64,000 nucleotides of DNA from Sandaracinomonas limnophila (GCF_004005965.1 NZ_SACY01000003.1:62001-126000), one strand, 5' to 3'; counted from the first letter of the stretch, positions 18,682 through 27,984 are shown. Program-made: numbers and translations. Notes: generated by a model not told the origin, from the sequence alone.

Positions 18682-21090
18682 TTATAAAAATTTAAAATTA
18701 TAGGTCAATGATACAAATGGAGAAGCAAATACACTCAATTCATAAGGTTGAATTCCGTATTTGGTTGATTTAAAAAATAATGAATAGGGATTCTTTCTTC
18801 CATATAAATTATAGACGGTAAACACCCAACTTCCCTCCCAACGAACGTGTTTCATGGAAGGATTACTGATGGTCCAAGAGAAATCTAAACGATGGTAATC
18901 GCGAATTCTATCATTATTTCTTTCTGAAAACACAGGATATCTTTTTCCGCCAATTTCATACAAACCAGATGGTGAAGAGAATGGACGACCCGTATTGTAG
19001 GCAAAGGTAAATGAGAAACTATGATGCGGCGTAGGCGTCATATTAATCATCGCATTAAATGTATGAGGTTTGTCGTAATTTGTTGGGAACCAATTTCCTC
19101 CATTAATAGACTGCACTTCTGGAAAATCTCCAACCATTTGAGAGAAAGCTCTCGCATAGGTATAAGAAATCCAACCCGTCATTTCACCTTTTTTCTTTTG
19201 CAACATTAATTCAAAACCATAAGCCTTACCTTTTCCTGTTACTAATTGGGTTTCAATATTTGGATTTAATTGAAGATTTGCCCCAGAAACAAAATCTAAT
19301 GTATTTTGAACATCTCTGTAATAGGTTTCTAAACTTGTTTCATACACATTTTCATTAAATGTCTTAAACAATCCTAAAGAAACAAAATCAGATTTTTGAG
19401 GCTTTATATAAGCTGATGCTGTTTTCCAACGAGAAGTTGGTAAGGGGGTCGTATTATTCGAAAGCAATTGAAAAAACTGTTGCATTCTATTATAACCAAA
19501 CTTAACTGTTGCATCTTTACCGATAGAATATTTCATCGTTAACCTTGGTTCAAAGCCACCATAAGAGGCCATCACTTCGCCAGGTGCATAATTTATTTTT
19601 CGTGTTATGGTACCTAGGGATGGCATTTGATTCGATGCATACTCATTTACGGTACCTGCTCCTATTTGCCAATATTGTGAATATCGAAGTCCAGCTTGAA
19701 AGGTAAACTTCTCGCTCACTTTAAATTCCTCATCGGCATAAATTCCTGCTTCAAATGATTGCTCATCTGGAATAATAACAGTTGAAACACGTGAGGCAAC
19801 TCCTTCATTCAATCGACCTGGCATAATTTTATAACTTGTCCCTGAAACCCCAAAATTCAATTTATGCTTGTCATTTGGAATATAATCGAAACTAGCATGG
19901 ATGTTATTATACTTAATTGAACTCAATAAATTAATCGTATTGACAGTATCTGGGGCATAGGTTTTAGTATTGTAAAAAGTGGTCGTTCCACTTAACATCA
20001 TACTCAACTTTGGAGAGAAATAATGATTCCAATGTACTGCAAAATTTTGGTGGCCGTAATCAAAATTGGTTCTTTTTGCCACAACGTTTTCCAAACTAAA
20101 TAAGGAATCTACTCGGTAATAATCGTAACTAAAATAATTACTAAAAGAAATCGTGTTTTTATTATTTGGTCGATAGTAAATCTTTGTTGCAATATCCATA
20201 AAATTGGCACGAATATTCTTCAAATTATCTGGAGCAACCATTTTAAACAAGAAGTCGTTGAATGATCCGCGTGCTGCAACTAATACAGATAATTTCTCTT
20301 TTATAACTGGAATTTCTGCCATTACACGATTAGAAACCAAACCAATACCCCCTTGCATTTTAAAATGATCTGTGTTGGGTTCAATCATTTTAATATCTAA
20401 AACAGCTGCAGAACGACCACCAAAACGAGCAGGAACACCACCTTTATATAATTCTAAATCGCGGATCGCATCAGAAGCAAATACAGAGAATAATCCGAAC
20501 ATGTGGGTTGGATTGAAAATCGGGGTATCATCAATGTAAATCAAGTTTTGATCCACATTAGAACCACGAATATTCAAACCATTGGAACCTTCTCCTACCG
20601 ATGAAACTCCAGGAAGGGTTTGTAGAGAACGTATTACGTCCACCTCTCCCATCATAGTTGGCAACTTTTTGATTCCTTTTAAGCTCAAAATAGTTACACC
20701 CAAAGAAGGCGTTTGAATATCTTTTTTAGTAGAGGAAGATGAAACGATAACCTCCTCTAATTGCTTGGTTACGTCATTTAATTCAACATTTAGCAGTTCA
20801 TCTTTTTTCAATAGAACACGAGATCTAAATGAATTGTAACCAACATGTGAAATTTTTATCACATATTCACCGTAAGGCAAATGAATTTTATAATTACCTA
20901 AACTATCCGTTTTTGTTCCAGATTTTTTAAAATCCAAGGCAATAACAGCTCCTTTCAACGGTTCACCCGTTTGGGCATCAATCACTCGACCATAAACTGC
21001 AGGAAGTGTTGTTGTTTGAGAAAAAGCAGAAAATGCTAAAACGATTAAAAGAAAAAATAAAATTTTACCCTTTGTAAAAAATTGGGCCAT
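18682..21090 (-). CDS. TonB-dependent receptor with carboxypeptidase-like domain
   Basis: Outer-membrane active-transport receptor, 802 aa. After a signal peptide (about residues 1-24, ending AFSQ) comes a carboxypeptidase-regulatory-like beta domain (about 30-115; VYGRVIDAQTGEPLKGAVIAL). A plug follows (about 130-235; VDVIRSLQTLPGVSSVGEGSNGLNIRGSNVDQNLIYIDD), then a beta-barrel ending in the aromatic FVSLTYNFKFL. The protein lacks SusD-type partners but is followed by a DUF4249 lipoprotein gene. The substrate is unknown. A -33/-7 promoter is not clear, although TATTATTTG-like sequence lies upstream on the minus strand. Confidence 0.9.
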   Translation of the reverse strand: MAQFFTKGKILFFLLIVLAFSAFSQTTTLPAVYGRVIDAQTGEPLKGAVIALDFKKSGTKTDSLGNYKIHLPYGEYVIKISHVGYNSFRSRVLLKKDELLNVELNDVTKQLEEVIVSSSSTKKDIQTPSLGVTILSLKGIKKLPTMMGEVDVIRSLQTLPGVSSVGEGSNGLNIRGSNVDQNLIYIDDTPIFNPTHMFGLFSVFASDAIRDLELYKGGVPARFGGRSAAVLDIKMIEPNTDHFKMQGGIGLVSNRVMAEIPVIKEKLSVLVAARGSFNDFLFKMVAPDNLKNIRANFMDIATKIYYRPNNKNTISFSNYFSYDYYRVDSLFSLENVVAKRTNFDYGHQNFAVHWNHYFSPKLSMMLSGTTTFYNTKTYAPDTVNTINLLSSIKYNNIHASFDYIPNDKHKLNFGVSGTSYKIMPGRLNEGVASRVSTVIIPDEQSFEAGIYADEEFKVSEKFTFQAGLRYSQYWQIGAGTVNEYASNQMPSLGTITRKINYAPGEVMASYGGFEPRLTMKYSIGKDATVKFGYNRMQQFFQLLSNNTTPLPTSRWKTASAYIKPQKSDFVSLGLFKTFNENVYETSLETYYRDVQNTLDFVSGANLQLNPNIETQLVTGKGKAYGFELMLQKKKGEMTGWISYTYARAFSQMVGDFPEVQSINGGNWFPTNYDKPHTFNAMINMTPTPHHSFSFTFAYNTGRPFSSPSGLYEIGGKRYPVFSERNNDRIRDYHRLDFSWTISNPSMKHVRWEGSWVFTVYNLYGRKNPYSLFFKSTKYGIQPYELSVFASPFVSLTYNFKFL

Positions 21091-21154
21091 AGGCTAAAGA
21101 GGTTTATACAAATAATATAAACATCAATAATACAAAAAATTCTACAGATTATCC

Positions 21155-22240
21155 CTAAAACAATATCCAAATACTTGTAATTGCGACGAAAAGCAGGGCA
21201 ATGGGGGTCAAAACCTTCCAACATAGGTACATAAGCTGGTCAACTCGTAAGCGTGGGAGTGTCCAACGAACCCACATTTGAACGGCAATCAATAAATAAG
21301 ATTTTATCATTAACCAAAAGAATCCCAAAAAGTAACCAGATAATTCGCCCTGAACACCATTTGTCCAATCAGCTAATTTAATACTTGCAATATTTGGCAA
21401 TGGAGAATACCAGCCTCCAAAAAACAGAATAGCTCCTAAAATGGAAACTAACAACATCATTCCGTATTCCGACAAGAACAACAAGGCCCAGCGCATACCT
21501 GAATATTCGGTATGAAATCCACCAACCAATTCGGATTCGGCTTCTGGTATATCAAAGGGTGCACGATTTGCCTCCGCCAAGCTGGCAATGAAATAAACAA
21601 TAAAAACAACAAAGAATAAAGGCATGCGAACGATATTCCAGGTCAAAAATCCACCGACTTTTGAAACATTGATACCTAAGTTATTTAATCCAAATAAATT
21701 ATTTTCAGTAGTTGAAAAAATCCCTTGTTGTAGCACAATTTCCTGCAAATTCAAACTGGAAGAAAAGATAACTACAGATAAAATACAAAGTCCTAGGGGA
21801 ATTTCGTAGGATATCAATTGTGCAGCTGAACGAATGGCACCTAGAAGGGAATATTTGTTATTTGAGGTCCAACCTGCCAATAAAATTCCAATACTATCCA
21901 ATGAAACAATTCCCATCAAAAGCATCACACCCATTTCGGTTGAACTTCCCTGCAACCAAGTGCCTGAACTCAAAGGAATCACCGCAAATGCACCAAAAAC
22001 TGAAATAAAAATAATCCAAGGTGCTAACAAAAACAAGCGTTTTTGTGCGTTTAATGGGACTATATCTTCTTTTTGAAAAAGCTTCAATAAATCGGCAAAA
22101 ACTTGCAACAAACCCCATTTACCTACCTCCATGGGACCCAATCGATCCTGAAAAAATGCAGATAATTTACGTTCAACATACACACCTATCACCACATTAG
22201 TGGCAAGTATTGCTAAACATAAAATTAGAGCTATCCACAT
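21155..22240 (-). CDS. nuoH: NADH-quinone oxidoreductase subunit H
   Basis: Membrane subunit of respiratory complex I that forms part of the quinone chamber, 361 aa with about eight helices. Family signatures are ERKLSAFFQDRLGPMEVGKWGLLQVFADLLKLFQKEDI near the N-terminus and LAEANRAPFDIPEAESELVGGFHTEYSGMRWALLFLSEY in the middle. No other nuo gene is in the window, so this subunit is encoded apart from neighbours here. It follows metZ with a one-base gap, so the two are probably co-transcribed. Confidence 0.96.
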   Translation of the reverse strand: MWIALILCLAILATNVVIGVYVERKLSAFFQDRLGPMEVGKWGLLQVFADLLKLFQKEDIVPLNAQKRLFLLAPWIIFISVFGAFAVIPLSSGTWLQGSSTEMGVMLLMGIVSLDSIGILLAGWTSNNKYSLLGAIRSAAQLISYEIPLGLCILSVVIFSSSLNLQEIVLQQGIFSTTENNLFGLNNLGINVSKVGGFLTWNIVRMPLFFVVFIVYFIASLAEANRAPFDIPEAESELVGGFHTEYSGMRWALLFLSEYGMMLLVSILGAILFFGGWYSPLPNIASIKLADWTNGVQGELSGYFLGFFWLMIKSYLLIAVQMWVRWTLPRLRVDQLMYLCWKVLTPIALLFVAITSIWILF

Positions 22241-22241
22241 A

Positions 22242-23405
22242 TTACAAACTTGCTAATGCATTTAAAAAGTCAGCTTTCAAATCTTCAATATCTTCTAAAC
22301 CGACAGCGATACGTACCAAACCTTCTGTAATTCCAACCGCAGTTTTATCTTCTGCAGATATTTTGGAATGAGTTGTTGAAGCTGGGTGGGTCAAAATAGT
22401 TCGGGTATCTCCTAAATTGGGTGAAACGGAAACAATATTTAGCGCTTTACTAAATGCAACGACTTTATCGTATCCACCCTTTAAATCCAAGGTTAAAATT
22501 CCTCCACCAAATTTCATTTGTTTTTTAGCCAACTCATATTGGGGATGCGATTTCAAAAAGGGGTATTTAACTGCATTCAATTTAGGATGATTTTCAAGTG
22601 CTTCGGCTAAAGCCATGGCATTGGCAGAATGCTTTTCCATGCGTAATTCTAACAATTCCAAGCTTTTCGACATTACCCATGCATTAAATGGCGACAAGGA
22701 CGGGCCTGTATGTCGAGCAAAAAATCTGATTTCTTGAATATATTCTTTCTTCCCACAAACTACTCCCCCTAAAACGCGACCCTGACCATCAATATATTTC
22801 GTAGCCGAATGTATCACCAAATCAGCACCTAAATCGATTGGGTTTTGTAAAATTGGTGTTGCAAAACAATTATCAACCGCTAAAATGATATTTTTCCCTT
22901 CCTTAACTTTCGCTAAAGCTTCCAAATCGATTAATTCCAAACCAGGATTACTTGGGCTCTCGCAAAAGAAAAAACGTGTATTTTCTTGTACTGCATTCGC
23001 CCATGCTTGAATATCTTTTCCATCCACAAATGTGCAAGTAATACCCCATTTGCTGGTAATTTTTGTTAAAATTTGAATGGCTGAACCAAATAAAGCACTT
23101 GAGGCTACAACGTGGTCTCCTGATTTAAGTACTCCCGCCATGGCTCCAAAAATTGCTGCCATACCAGTTGAAAAAGCCAATCCATCCTCCGCATTTTCAA
23201 ACATACACATCTTCTCAACAAACTCATCCACATTGGGATTCATGTAACGAGAATAAATATTTCCACTCTGTTCTTCTGCAAAAATGGCTCTTCCTTGTTC
23301 TGCATCTTCAAAAGTAAAGCTGGATGTTAAATATAAGGGAACAGCATGTTCTCTGTTTTGAGATCTTTCTGCTTGGATACGAATAGCTTGTGTCTGTCTT
23401 TTCAT
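22242..23405 (-). CDS. metZ: O-succinylhomoserine sulfhydrylase-type PLP enzyme
   Basis: Cys/Met-metabolism PLP enzyme (387 aa) likely to make homocysteine from an O-acylhomoserine and sulfide, supplying methionine synthesis. The PLP lysine lies in LVIHSATKYIDGQGR, and the phosphate-binding FSTGMAAIFGAM segment and the SRYMNPNVDEF motif fit MetZ better than cystathionine gamma-synthase. O-acetylhomoserine sulfhydrylase or gamma-lyase activity is the main alternative. A minus-strand -7 element TAATTTTG (23424-23431) lies 19 bases upstream of the start. Confidence 0.85.
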   Translation of the reverse strand: MKRQTQAIRIQAERSQNREHAVPLYLTSSFTFEDAEQGRAIFAEEQSGNIYSRYMNPNVDEFVEKMCMFENAEDGLAFSTGMAAIFGAMAGVLKSGDHVVASSALFGSAIQILTKITSKWGITCTFVDGKDIQAWANAVQENTRFFFCESPSNPGLELIDLEALAKVKEGKNIILAVDNCFATPILQNPIDLGADLVIHSATKYIDGQGRVLGGVVCGKKEYIQEIRFFARHTGPSLSPFNAWVMSKSLELLELRMEKHSANAMALAEALENHPKLNAVKYPFLKSHPQYELAKKQMKFGGGILTLDLKGGYDKVVAFSKALNIVSVSPNLGDTRTILTHPASTTHSKISAEDKTAVGITEGLVRIAVGLEDIEDLKADFLNALASL

Positions 23406-23423
23406 TTCAAAAGGATTATCCTA

Positions 23424-23431
23424 CAAAATTA
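23424..23431 (-). promoter_or_regulatory. -7 element of metZ-nuoH
   Basis: The minus strand reads TAATTTTG here, a perfect TAnnTTTG match, with the metZ ATG 19 bases downstream. Confidence 0.45.
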
Positions 23432-23490
23432 ATAGAACAATATGATAATTTGCCCTATAAATCAGTAAATAGTTTATAAATTATACTTTA

Positions 23491-23498
23491 TATATTTG
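23491..23498 (+). promoter_or_regulatory. -7 element of the DUF1080 gene
   Basis: TATATTTG matches TAnnTTTG and lies 19 bases before the ATG. No convincing -33 TTG is present. Confidence 0.45.
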
Positions 23499-23516
23499 AT
23501 TTAAAACTTATAATAT

Positions 23517-24878
23517 ATGAAAAAACTAATATTACCTCTTTTAATTGCCGGAATTTGCACTCCATTCTTGGGCAATTCACAAAAGTGGACCAATTTATTT
23601 GATGGAAAAACTTTAAATGGTTGGAAACAATTAGGTGGAAAAGCCACTTATGAGGTTAAAGATGGGGCTATTGTTGGTACGACTGTAGCAAAAACTCCGA
23701 ACTCATTTTTAGCAACTGAAAAAATTTACGGAGATTTTATTTTAGAACTTGAATTAAAAGTAGATAGCAAAATGAACTCAGGAGTTCAATTTCGTTCTAA
23801 CTCCAATCCCGAATACTTAAATGGCACGGTTTATGGGTACCAATGTGAAATCGATCCATCAGACAGAGGATGGTCGGGTGGTATCTATGATGAATCCAGA
23901 AGAGGTTGGTTATATACAACTGAAATTCATCCCGAAGCTAAAAAAGCTTTCAAGCGTGATGAGTGGAATAAATACCGTATTGAAGCGATTGGTAATATCA
24001 TCCGTACATGGATAAACGGTCAGCCCGTTTCTTATTTAGTGGACGACATGACGGCGACTGGTTTTATAGCCCTTCAAGTACATGCGATCTATGCGAGCAT
24101 GACTCCAGGTATGCAAGTAATGTGGAAAAACATTCGTATTCAAACTGGAAAAGACATCAAACCAAGTCCAGTAGATGGAACAACTCCTGTAGAAAACTAT
24201 ACGCAGAACACACTTTCTCCAGAAGAAGAGGCTATGGGATACAAATTGCTTTTCAACGGAAAAGATTTAAACAATTGGAGATCTGCCTTCAAAGAAACTG
24301 CTCCTCCAAGTGTTTGGACAGTGGAAAACGGCGTATTGCACGTAAATTCTTCTGGTGGCGCTGAGTCGACAAATGGAGGTGATATCCTTTCTAGAGAAAC
24401 TTTCAAAGCTTTCGAATTGGATTTTGATTTCAAATTAACCGAAGGAGCAAATTCCGGTGTTAAGTATTTTGTAAATGAAACGTATCAATCAGGTAAATCT
24501 GCAATAGGTTTAGAGTACCAAGTATTGGACGATGAAAAACACCCAGATGCTAAATTGGGAACAGAAGGTAACAGAACTATGGCGAGTTTATATGATTTAA
24601 TTCCATCCATCAAAATCGAAAAAAGATTTCAAAAGAAAATTGGCGAATGGAATAAGGGTCGTGTAATTGTTTATCCAAACAACCATGTAGAACATTGGTT
24701 AAATGGCTTTAAAGTATTGGAATATGAAAGAGGTGGACCAGCATACAAAGTATTGGTGGCCCATTCGAAGCACCATGTTTGGCCAGGATTTGGAATGATG
24801 GAAAGAGGCCCAATCTTATTGCAAGAACATGGAGATTCCGTATATTACCAAAATATTAAGATTAGAGAAATAAAATAG
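23517..24878 (+). CDS. Tandem DUF1080 (3-keto-disaccharide hydrolase) protein
   Basis: Secreted protein (453 aa) with two DUF1080 domains, a lectin-like jelly-roll fold for which hydrolysis of 3-keto-glycosides has been described in Bacteroidetes. The signal peptide (KKLILPLLIAGICTPFLG) is followed by domain 1 (about 24-210; WTNLFDGKTLNGWKQLGG) and domain 2 (about 235-453; YKLLFNGKDLNNWRSAF). Each domain keeps the GVQFR/GVKYF strand and the WNKYRIEA/WNKGRVIV segment. A Gfo/Idh/MocA gene follows 20 bases later, consistent with a keto-sugar route. Confidence 0.85.
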   Translation: MKKLILPLLIAGICTPFLGNSQKWTNLFDGKTLNGWKQLGGKATYEVKDGAIVGTTVAKTPNSFLATEKIYGDFILELELKVDSKMNSGVQFRSNSNPEYLNGTVYGYQCEIDPSDRGWSGGIYDESRRGWLYTTEIHPEAKKAFKRDEWNKYRIEAIGNIIRTWINGQPVSYLVDDMTATGFIALQVHAIYASMTPGMQVMWKNIRIQTGKDIKPSPVDGTTPVENYTQNTLSPEEEAMGYKLLFNGKDLNNWRSAFKETAPPSVWTVENGVLHVNSSGGAESTNGGDILSRETFKAFELDFDFKLTEGANSGVKYFVNETYQSGKSAIGLEYQVLDDEKHPDAKLGTEGNRTMASLYDLIPSIKIEKRFQKKIGEWNKGRVIVYPNNHVEHWLNGFKVLEYERGGPAYKVLVAHSKHHVWPGFGMMERGPILLQEHGDSVYYQNIKIREIK

Positions 24879-24898
24879 TCCTCAAACATATTTAACAA

Positions 24899-26236
24899 AT
24901 GAATAGAAGAGAATTTATTGAAAAAACGAGCATTGCTTCTTTAGGAACATTTGCTTTTAGTCCCAAATCTTACAGCAAGATTTTAGGTGCTAACGATCGC
25001 GTACGCGTTGCTTGCGTTGGTTTTTCTGACCGCCACAGAGCTTCTCACGTACCTCCATTCAAAGCCTTAGCCAAAGGAATGAACTTTGAAATGGTTGCCT
25101 TATCTGATCTTTGGAACAGAAGAAGAGAAGAAGGAAAAGCATTTTTAGAGAAAGAATTAGGTGGCAATATTACTACTTACAGAAACAATGAAGAGTTGTA
25201 TTCTGCAAAAGGAATTGATGCTGTTTTCATTTCAACAGCAGATTTTCAACATGCTTTACATACGATCGAAGCTGTAAAAGCAGGTTGTGATACCTACACA
25301 GAAAAGCCCTTAGCAGAAACAATGGAGGATGCTAGAGCAGTATTAAAAGCGGTAAAAGATTCTGGTAAAATTGTTCAAATTGGTTCACAAAGACGTTCTG
25401 GTGCAAATTATTGGGCAGCAGATGAATTTATCAAATCGGGTAAATTTGGAGATATCAAAATGGTGGAATTAGTTTGGAACGTAAATCAACCAGGCAGATG
25501 GAGAAGACCAGCTTTAACCAAAGATTTAAAAGAATCTGATATCGACTGGAAACGCTTCTTAATGAATCGCCCGGCTGACACCTTTGATCCGAGAAAATAT
25601 TTAGAATATCGTTTATTCTGGCCTTATTCTTCGGGAATTCCAGGACAATGGATGTCGCACCAAATTGATACCGTACACTGGTTCTCTGGATTAGCACACC
25701 CACGTTCTGCGGTTGCCAACGGTGGAATTTACCAGTGGCAAGATGGTCGTAAAAATGCAGATACCATGACAGTAGTATTTGATTACGGTCCATTAAATGA
25801 CATGAGCAAAGGATTCCAAGTGCAATTTACTTCCCGTTTCTCAAACGGTGCTGGAGGTACAAAGGAGATTTATTACTCAAATGGTGGAGAATTAAATTTG
25901 GATACCAATACAATTTCACCAAACGGTGGTCTATCAGAAAGAGAAGCAAGATCAATGGGAATGCAAGCGAATTTATTGCCAACCATGAAAATTGAAGGTG
26001 CCTCACAAGTTGCTACAGATGCTAACACTGGCGGAGATGAATTAACATTCAACCACATTAAAAACTGGATGGAATGTGTTCGTTCTCGTAAAACTCCAAA
26101 TGCACCGATTGAAGCTGGATATCAACATTCCATTGCAACAATTATGTCGAACGCCGCATACCGCACAGGTCAGCGAGTTACTTTCAATGAGAAAACTCAG
26201 GAAGTAATGGCGGGCGATAAGATTTTTAAGTACTAA
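24899..26236 (+). CDS. Gfo/Idh/MocA family oxidoreductase, exported
   Basis: NAD(P)-dependent sugar oxidoreductase of 445 aa. It begins MNRREFIEKTSIASLGTFAF, a twin-arginine-like export signal typical of periplasmic members in Bacteroidetes. The nucleotide-binding strand is VRVACVGFSDRHRASHVPP, and the second motif EKPLAETMEDARAVLKA contains the family EKP. The C-terminal alpha/beta domain contains HQIDTVHWF. With the DUF1080 protein upstream it probably oxidises or reduces a sugar at C3; the substrate is unknown. Its stop codon TAA contains the first two bases of an octamer array. Confidence 0.9.
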   Translation: MNRREFIEKTSIASLGTFAFSPKSYSKILGANDRVRVACVGFSDRHRASHVPPFKALAKGMNFEMVALSDLWNRRREEGKAFLEKELGGNITTYRNNEELYSAKGIDAVFISTADFQHALHTIEAVKAGCDTYTEKPLAETMEDARAVLKAVKDSGKIVQIGSQRRSGANYWAADEFIKSGKFGDIKMVELVWNVNQPGRWRRPALTKDLKESDIDWKRFLMNRPADTFDPRKYLEYRLFWPYSSGIPGQWMSHQIDTVHWFSGLAHPRSAVANGGIYQWQDGRKNADTMTVVFDYGPLNDMSKGFQVQFTSRFSNGAGGTKEIYYSNGGELNLDTNTISPNGGLSEREARSMGMQANLLPTMKIEGASQVATDANTGGDELTFNHIKNWMECVRSRKTPNAPIEAGYQHSIATIMSNAAYRTGQRVTFNEKTQEVMAGDKIFKY

Positions 26237-26314
26237 GAATCGGAGAATTGAAGAATCGAAGAATCGGAGAATTGAGGAATTGAGGAAACGAAGAATCGGA
26301 GAATTGAGGATTCT
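26235..26314 (+). repeat. Octamer array RRGAATYG after the oxidoreductase gene
   Basis: Nine units (AAGAATCG, GAGAATTG, AGGAATTG and one AGGAAACG) start with the AA of the stop codon and end near 26306. The family, orientation relative to the gene and stop-codon overlap are the same as in the array after ahcY. Confidence 0.93.
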
Positions 26315-26320
26315 AAGAAA

Positions 26321-26361
26321 AAAAGGTGGAGGTTTATTCCTTCACCTTTTAATTTTTTAGG
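26321..26361 (+). terminator. Rho-independent terminator after the keto-sugar pair
   Basis: AAAAGGTGGAGG pairs with CCTTCACCTTTT around the loop TTTATT (one G-U pair), followed by AATTTTTT. It lies just after the octamer array. Confidence 0.75.
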
Positions 26362-26508
26362 GTCTTGGCCCGATTAAATTAGCACAGAAATTTTAATCAA
26401 ATAACTTTTAAATAAAAACCTTAGATTGCAGGGGGAAAGGGGCGCCATTGTCCCCTAAAATAAAATACAATTATTTCCTATCAACTTCTTGATAAACTAA
26501 TTTTCCAA
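26362..26508. other. Unexplained intergenic stretch
   Basis: No open frame, tRNA-like fold or family-level motif is seen here. The stretch contains a G-rich run ending in a small hairpin (AGGGG at 26438-26442 with CCCCT at 26452-26456) that is unlike the AT-rich surroundings. A small RNA is possible but unsupported. Confidence 0.3.
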
Positions 26509-26745
26509 TATTATTATATTCCAATATTCTTATATTCCAATATTCTTATATTCCAATATTCTTATATTCCAATATTCTTATATTCCAATATTCTTATATT
26601 CCAATATTCTTATATTCCAATATTCTTATATTCCAATATTCTTATATTCCAAAATTCTTATATTCCAAAATTCTTATATTCCAATATTCTTATATTCCAA
26701 TATTCTTATATTCCAATATTCTTATATTCTAATATTCTTATTATT
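26509..26745 (-). repeat. 16-mer array ATTCTTATATTCCAAT upstream of the PASTA gene
   Basis: About fourteen near-perfect copies of a 16-base unit, itself two related 8-base halves (ATTCTTAT and ATTCCAAT), run almost to the PASTA gene promoter. On the minus strand each half contains RGAAT, the core of the octamer family. Variants near the ends (ATTCCAAAATTC, ATTCTAAT) show mild decay. On the coding strand of the next gene the array is G-free. Confidence 0.95.
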
Positions 26746-26758
26746 CTCAATTTCTTAG

Positions 26759-26766
26759 TAATATTG
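26759..26766 (+). promoter_or_regulatory. -7-like element of the PASTA gene
   Basis: TAATATTG matches TAnnTTTG at seven of eight positions and lies 22 bases before the ATG. The -33 region would fall at the edge of the 16-mer array. Confidence 0.35.
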
Positions 26767-26788
26767 CAGAAACAAATCTGCATCGCTG

Positions 26789-27556
26789 ATGTCTCAAATT
26801 TCAACCAATTCAAAAAAGGATTTATACACGCACATTGGAATTTTAATTTCCTTGGCACTGGTCTTCTTTTTTGGTTTCTTTTTCTTGTATTTACCTTGGA
26901 GTACACATCATGGAGAAAGTATTAAAGTCCCAAATTTGAAAGGTATGAATATGACTCAAATGGAAGATTTGTTAGATGAAAATAATCTTACCTACGAAAT
27001 AACGGATTGCACATTTACTGCAGATAAGCCCCCATTAACTATTCTTTCACAATATCCATTACCCAATTCTTTAGTAAAATCGGGAAGAAAGGTCTATATC
27101 ACCATAAATTCTGAAACTCCACCAATGATAAAGATGCCTGGCATTATTGGATTGTCAGTTAGAAGTGCAGAACAACAATTGGTAATTGCTGGACTAAAAA
27201 AGGGATTAGTGCATGAAATCAATGATCCTCGTGTTAAAGAAGTTATTGAAATTCAAGTGAATGGTAAAAAAATAGAACCGGGAGCTGCCATTCCCAAAGG
27301 TACCATGGTTGATTTATTTATTGGTAATGGAACCGCTGACGTGGAAGTCGAACTACCAGACCTTACCGGAAAACCATTAGATGAAGTAAATATTATCCTA
27401 GCCGGAATGAATTTACAAGTTGGCAAAGTAAATTACGAAACAAACTCCGAGGCAACTCCGGGAACAGTATTCAAACAGGCTTGTGCAACATGTACCGGAC
27501 TCACCGTAAAACCTGGTGATATCATTGATTTGTGGGTAGCAGGAAGTGGGGAATAA
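26789..27556 (+). CDS. PASTA domain protein, membrane-anchored
   Basis: Protein of 255 aa with a short cytosolic N-terminus, one membrane helix (about residues 14-38; IGILISLALVFFFGFFFLYL) and three periplasmic PASTA domains (about 45-110, 112-180, 186-254; KVPNLKGM, KMPGIIGL and ELPDLTGK mark their starts). PASTA domains bind peptidoglycan stem peptides or beta-lactams. No kinase or transpeptidase domain is attached, unlike PASTA proteins of Gram-positives. The stop codon TAA is the first three bases of the following heptamer array. Confidence 0.9.
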   Translation: MSQISTNSKKDLYTHIGILISLALVFFFGFFFLYLPWSTHHGESIKVPNLKGMNMTQMEDLLDENNLTYEITDCTFTADKPPLTILSQYPLPNSLVKSGRKVYITINSETPPMIKMPGIIGLSVRSAEQQLVIAGLKKGLVHEINDPRVKEVIEIQVNGKKIEPGAAIPKGTMVDLFIGNGTADVEVELPDLTGKPLDEVNIILAGMNLQVGKVNYETNSEATPGTVFKQACATCTGLTVKPGDIIDLWVAGSGE

Positions 27557-27602
27557 TTGTTAATTGTTAATTGTTAATTGTTAATGGTTAATGGTTAATG
27601 GT
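27554..27602 (+). repeat. TAATTGT heptamer array after the PASTA gene
   Basis: Seven units, four TAATTGT and three TAATGGT, start with the stop codon itself. The coding strand contains G and no C. Confidence 0.95.
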
Positions 27603-27650
27603 CGCAATTATATTTATTATTTCCAACTTCAAATAACCTATATTTTCTAT

Positions 27651-27685
27651 AATTTATAATTAACAATTTACAATTAACAATTAAA
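27651..27685 (+). repeat. AACAATT-type array before the first rhodanese gene
   Basis: ATAATTAACAATTTACAATTAAC-type units end 2 bases before the ATG at 27688. They are the reverse complement of the array after the preceding stop codon. The leader is G-free. Confidence 0.8.
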
Positions 27686-27687
27686 CA

Positions 27688-27984
27688 ATGGAAGATATTA
27701 CAGTACAAGAATTAAAACAACGCATAGATGCTCAAGAGAAATTAAACATCTTTGACGTGCGTGAGGAGCATGAATTTGATGAGTTTAACATAGGCGCAAC
27801 CCTAATTCCCTTGGGAGAACTTCCAGACCGTTTAGACGAAATCGAACAATTCAAAGACGAGGAATTAATCATCCATTGTCGCTCAGGCGCTCGTTCGGGA
27901 AGAGCAAAAGATTTTCTTGAAATGCAAGGATTTACTAAGGTTAGGAATTTGTTGGGAGGAATGATTGAGTGGCAGAATCAGTGA
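27688..27984 (+). CDS. Rhodanese-like protein 1
   Basis: Single-domain rhodanese (98 aa), a sulfur-carrier or thiosulfate sulfurtransferase-like protein of the cytosol. The active-site loop is HCRSGARSG with the catalytic cysteine at about residue 71, and the N-terminal strand is FDVREEHEFDEFNIG. GlpE/PspE-like length. It is convergent with a second rhodanese gene. Its stop TGA lies in a TGAGCAGAG repeat. Confidence 0.93.
   Translation: MEDITVQELKQRIDAQEKLNIFDVREEHEFDEFNIGATLIPLGELPDRLDEIEQFKDEELIIHCRSGARSGRAKDFLEMQGFTKVRNLLGGMIEWQNQ

Noticed and set aside
26362-26508. tRNA, tmRNA or SRP RNA gene
   Set aside because: No cloverleaf, CCA end or known RNA motif could be built from the sequence.
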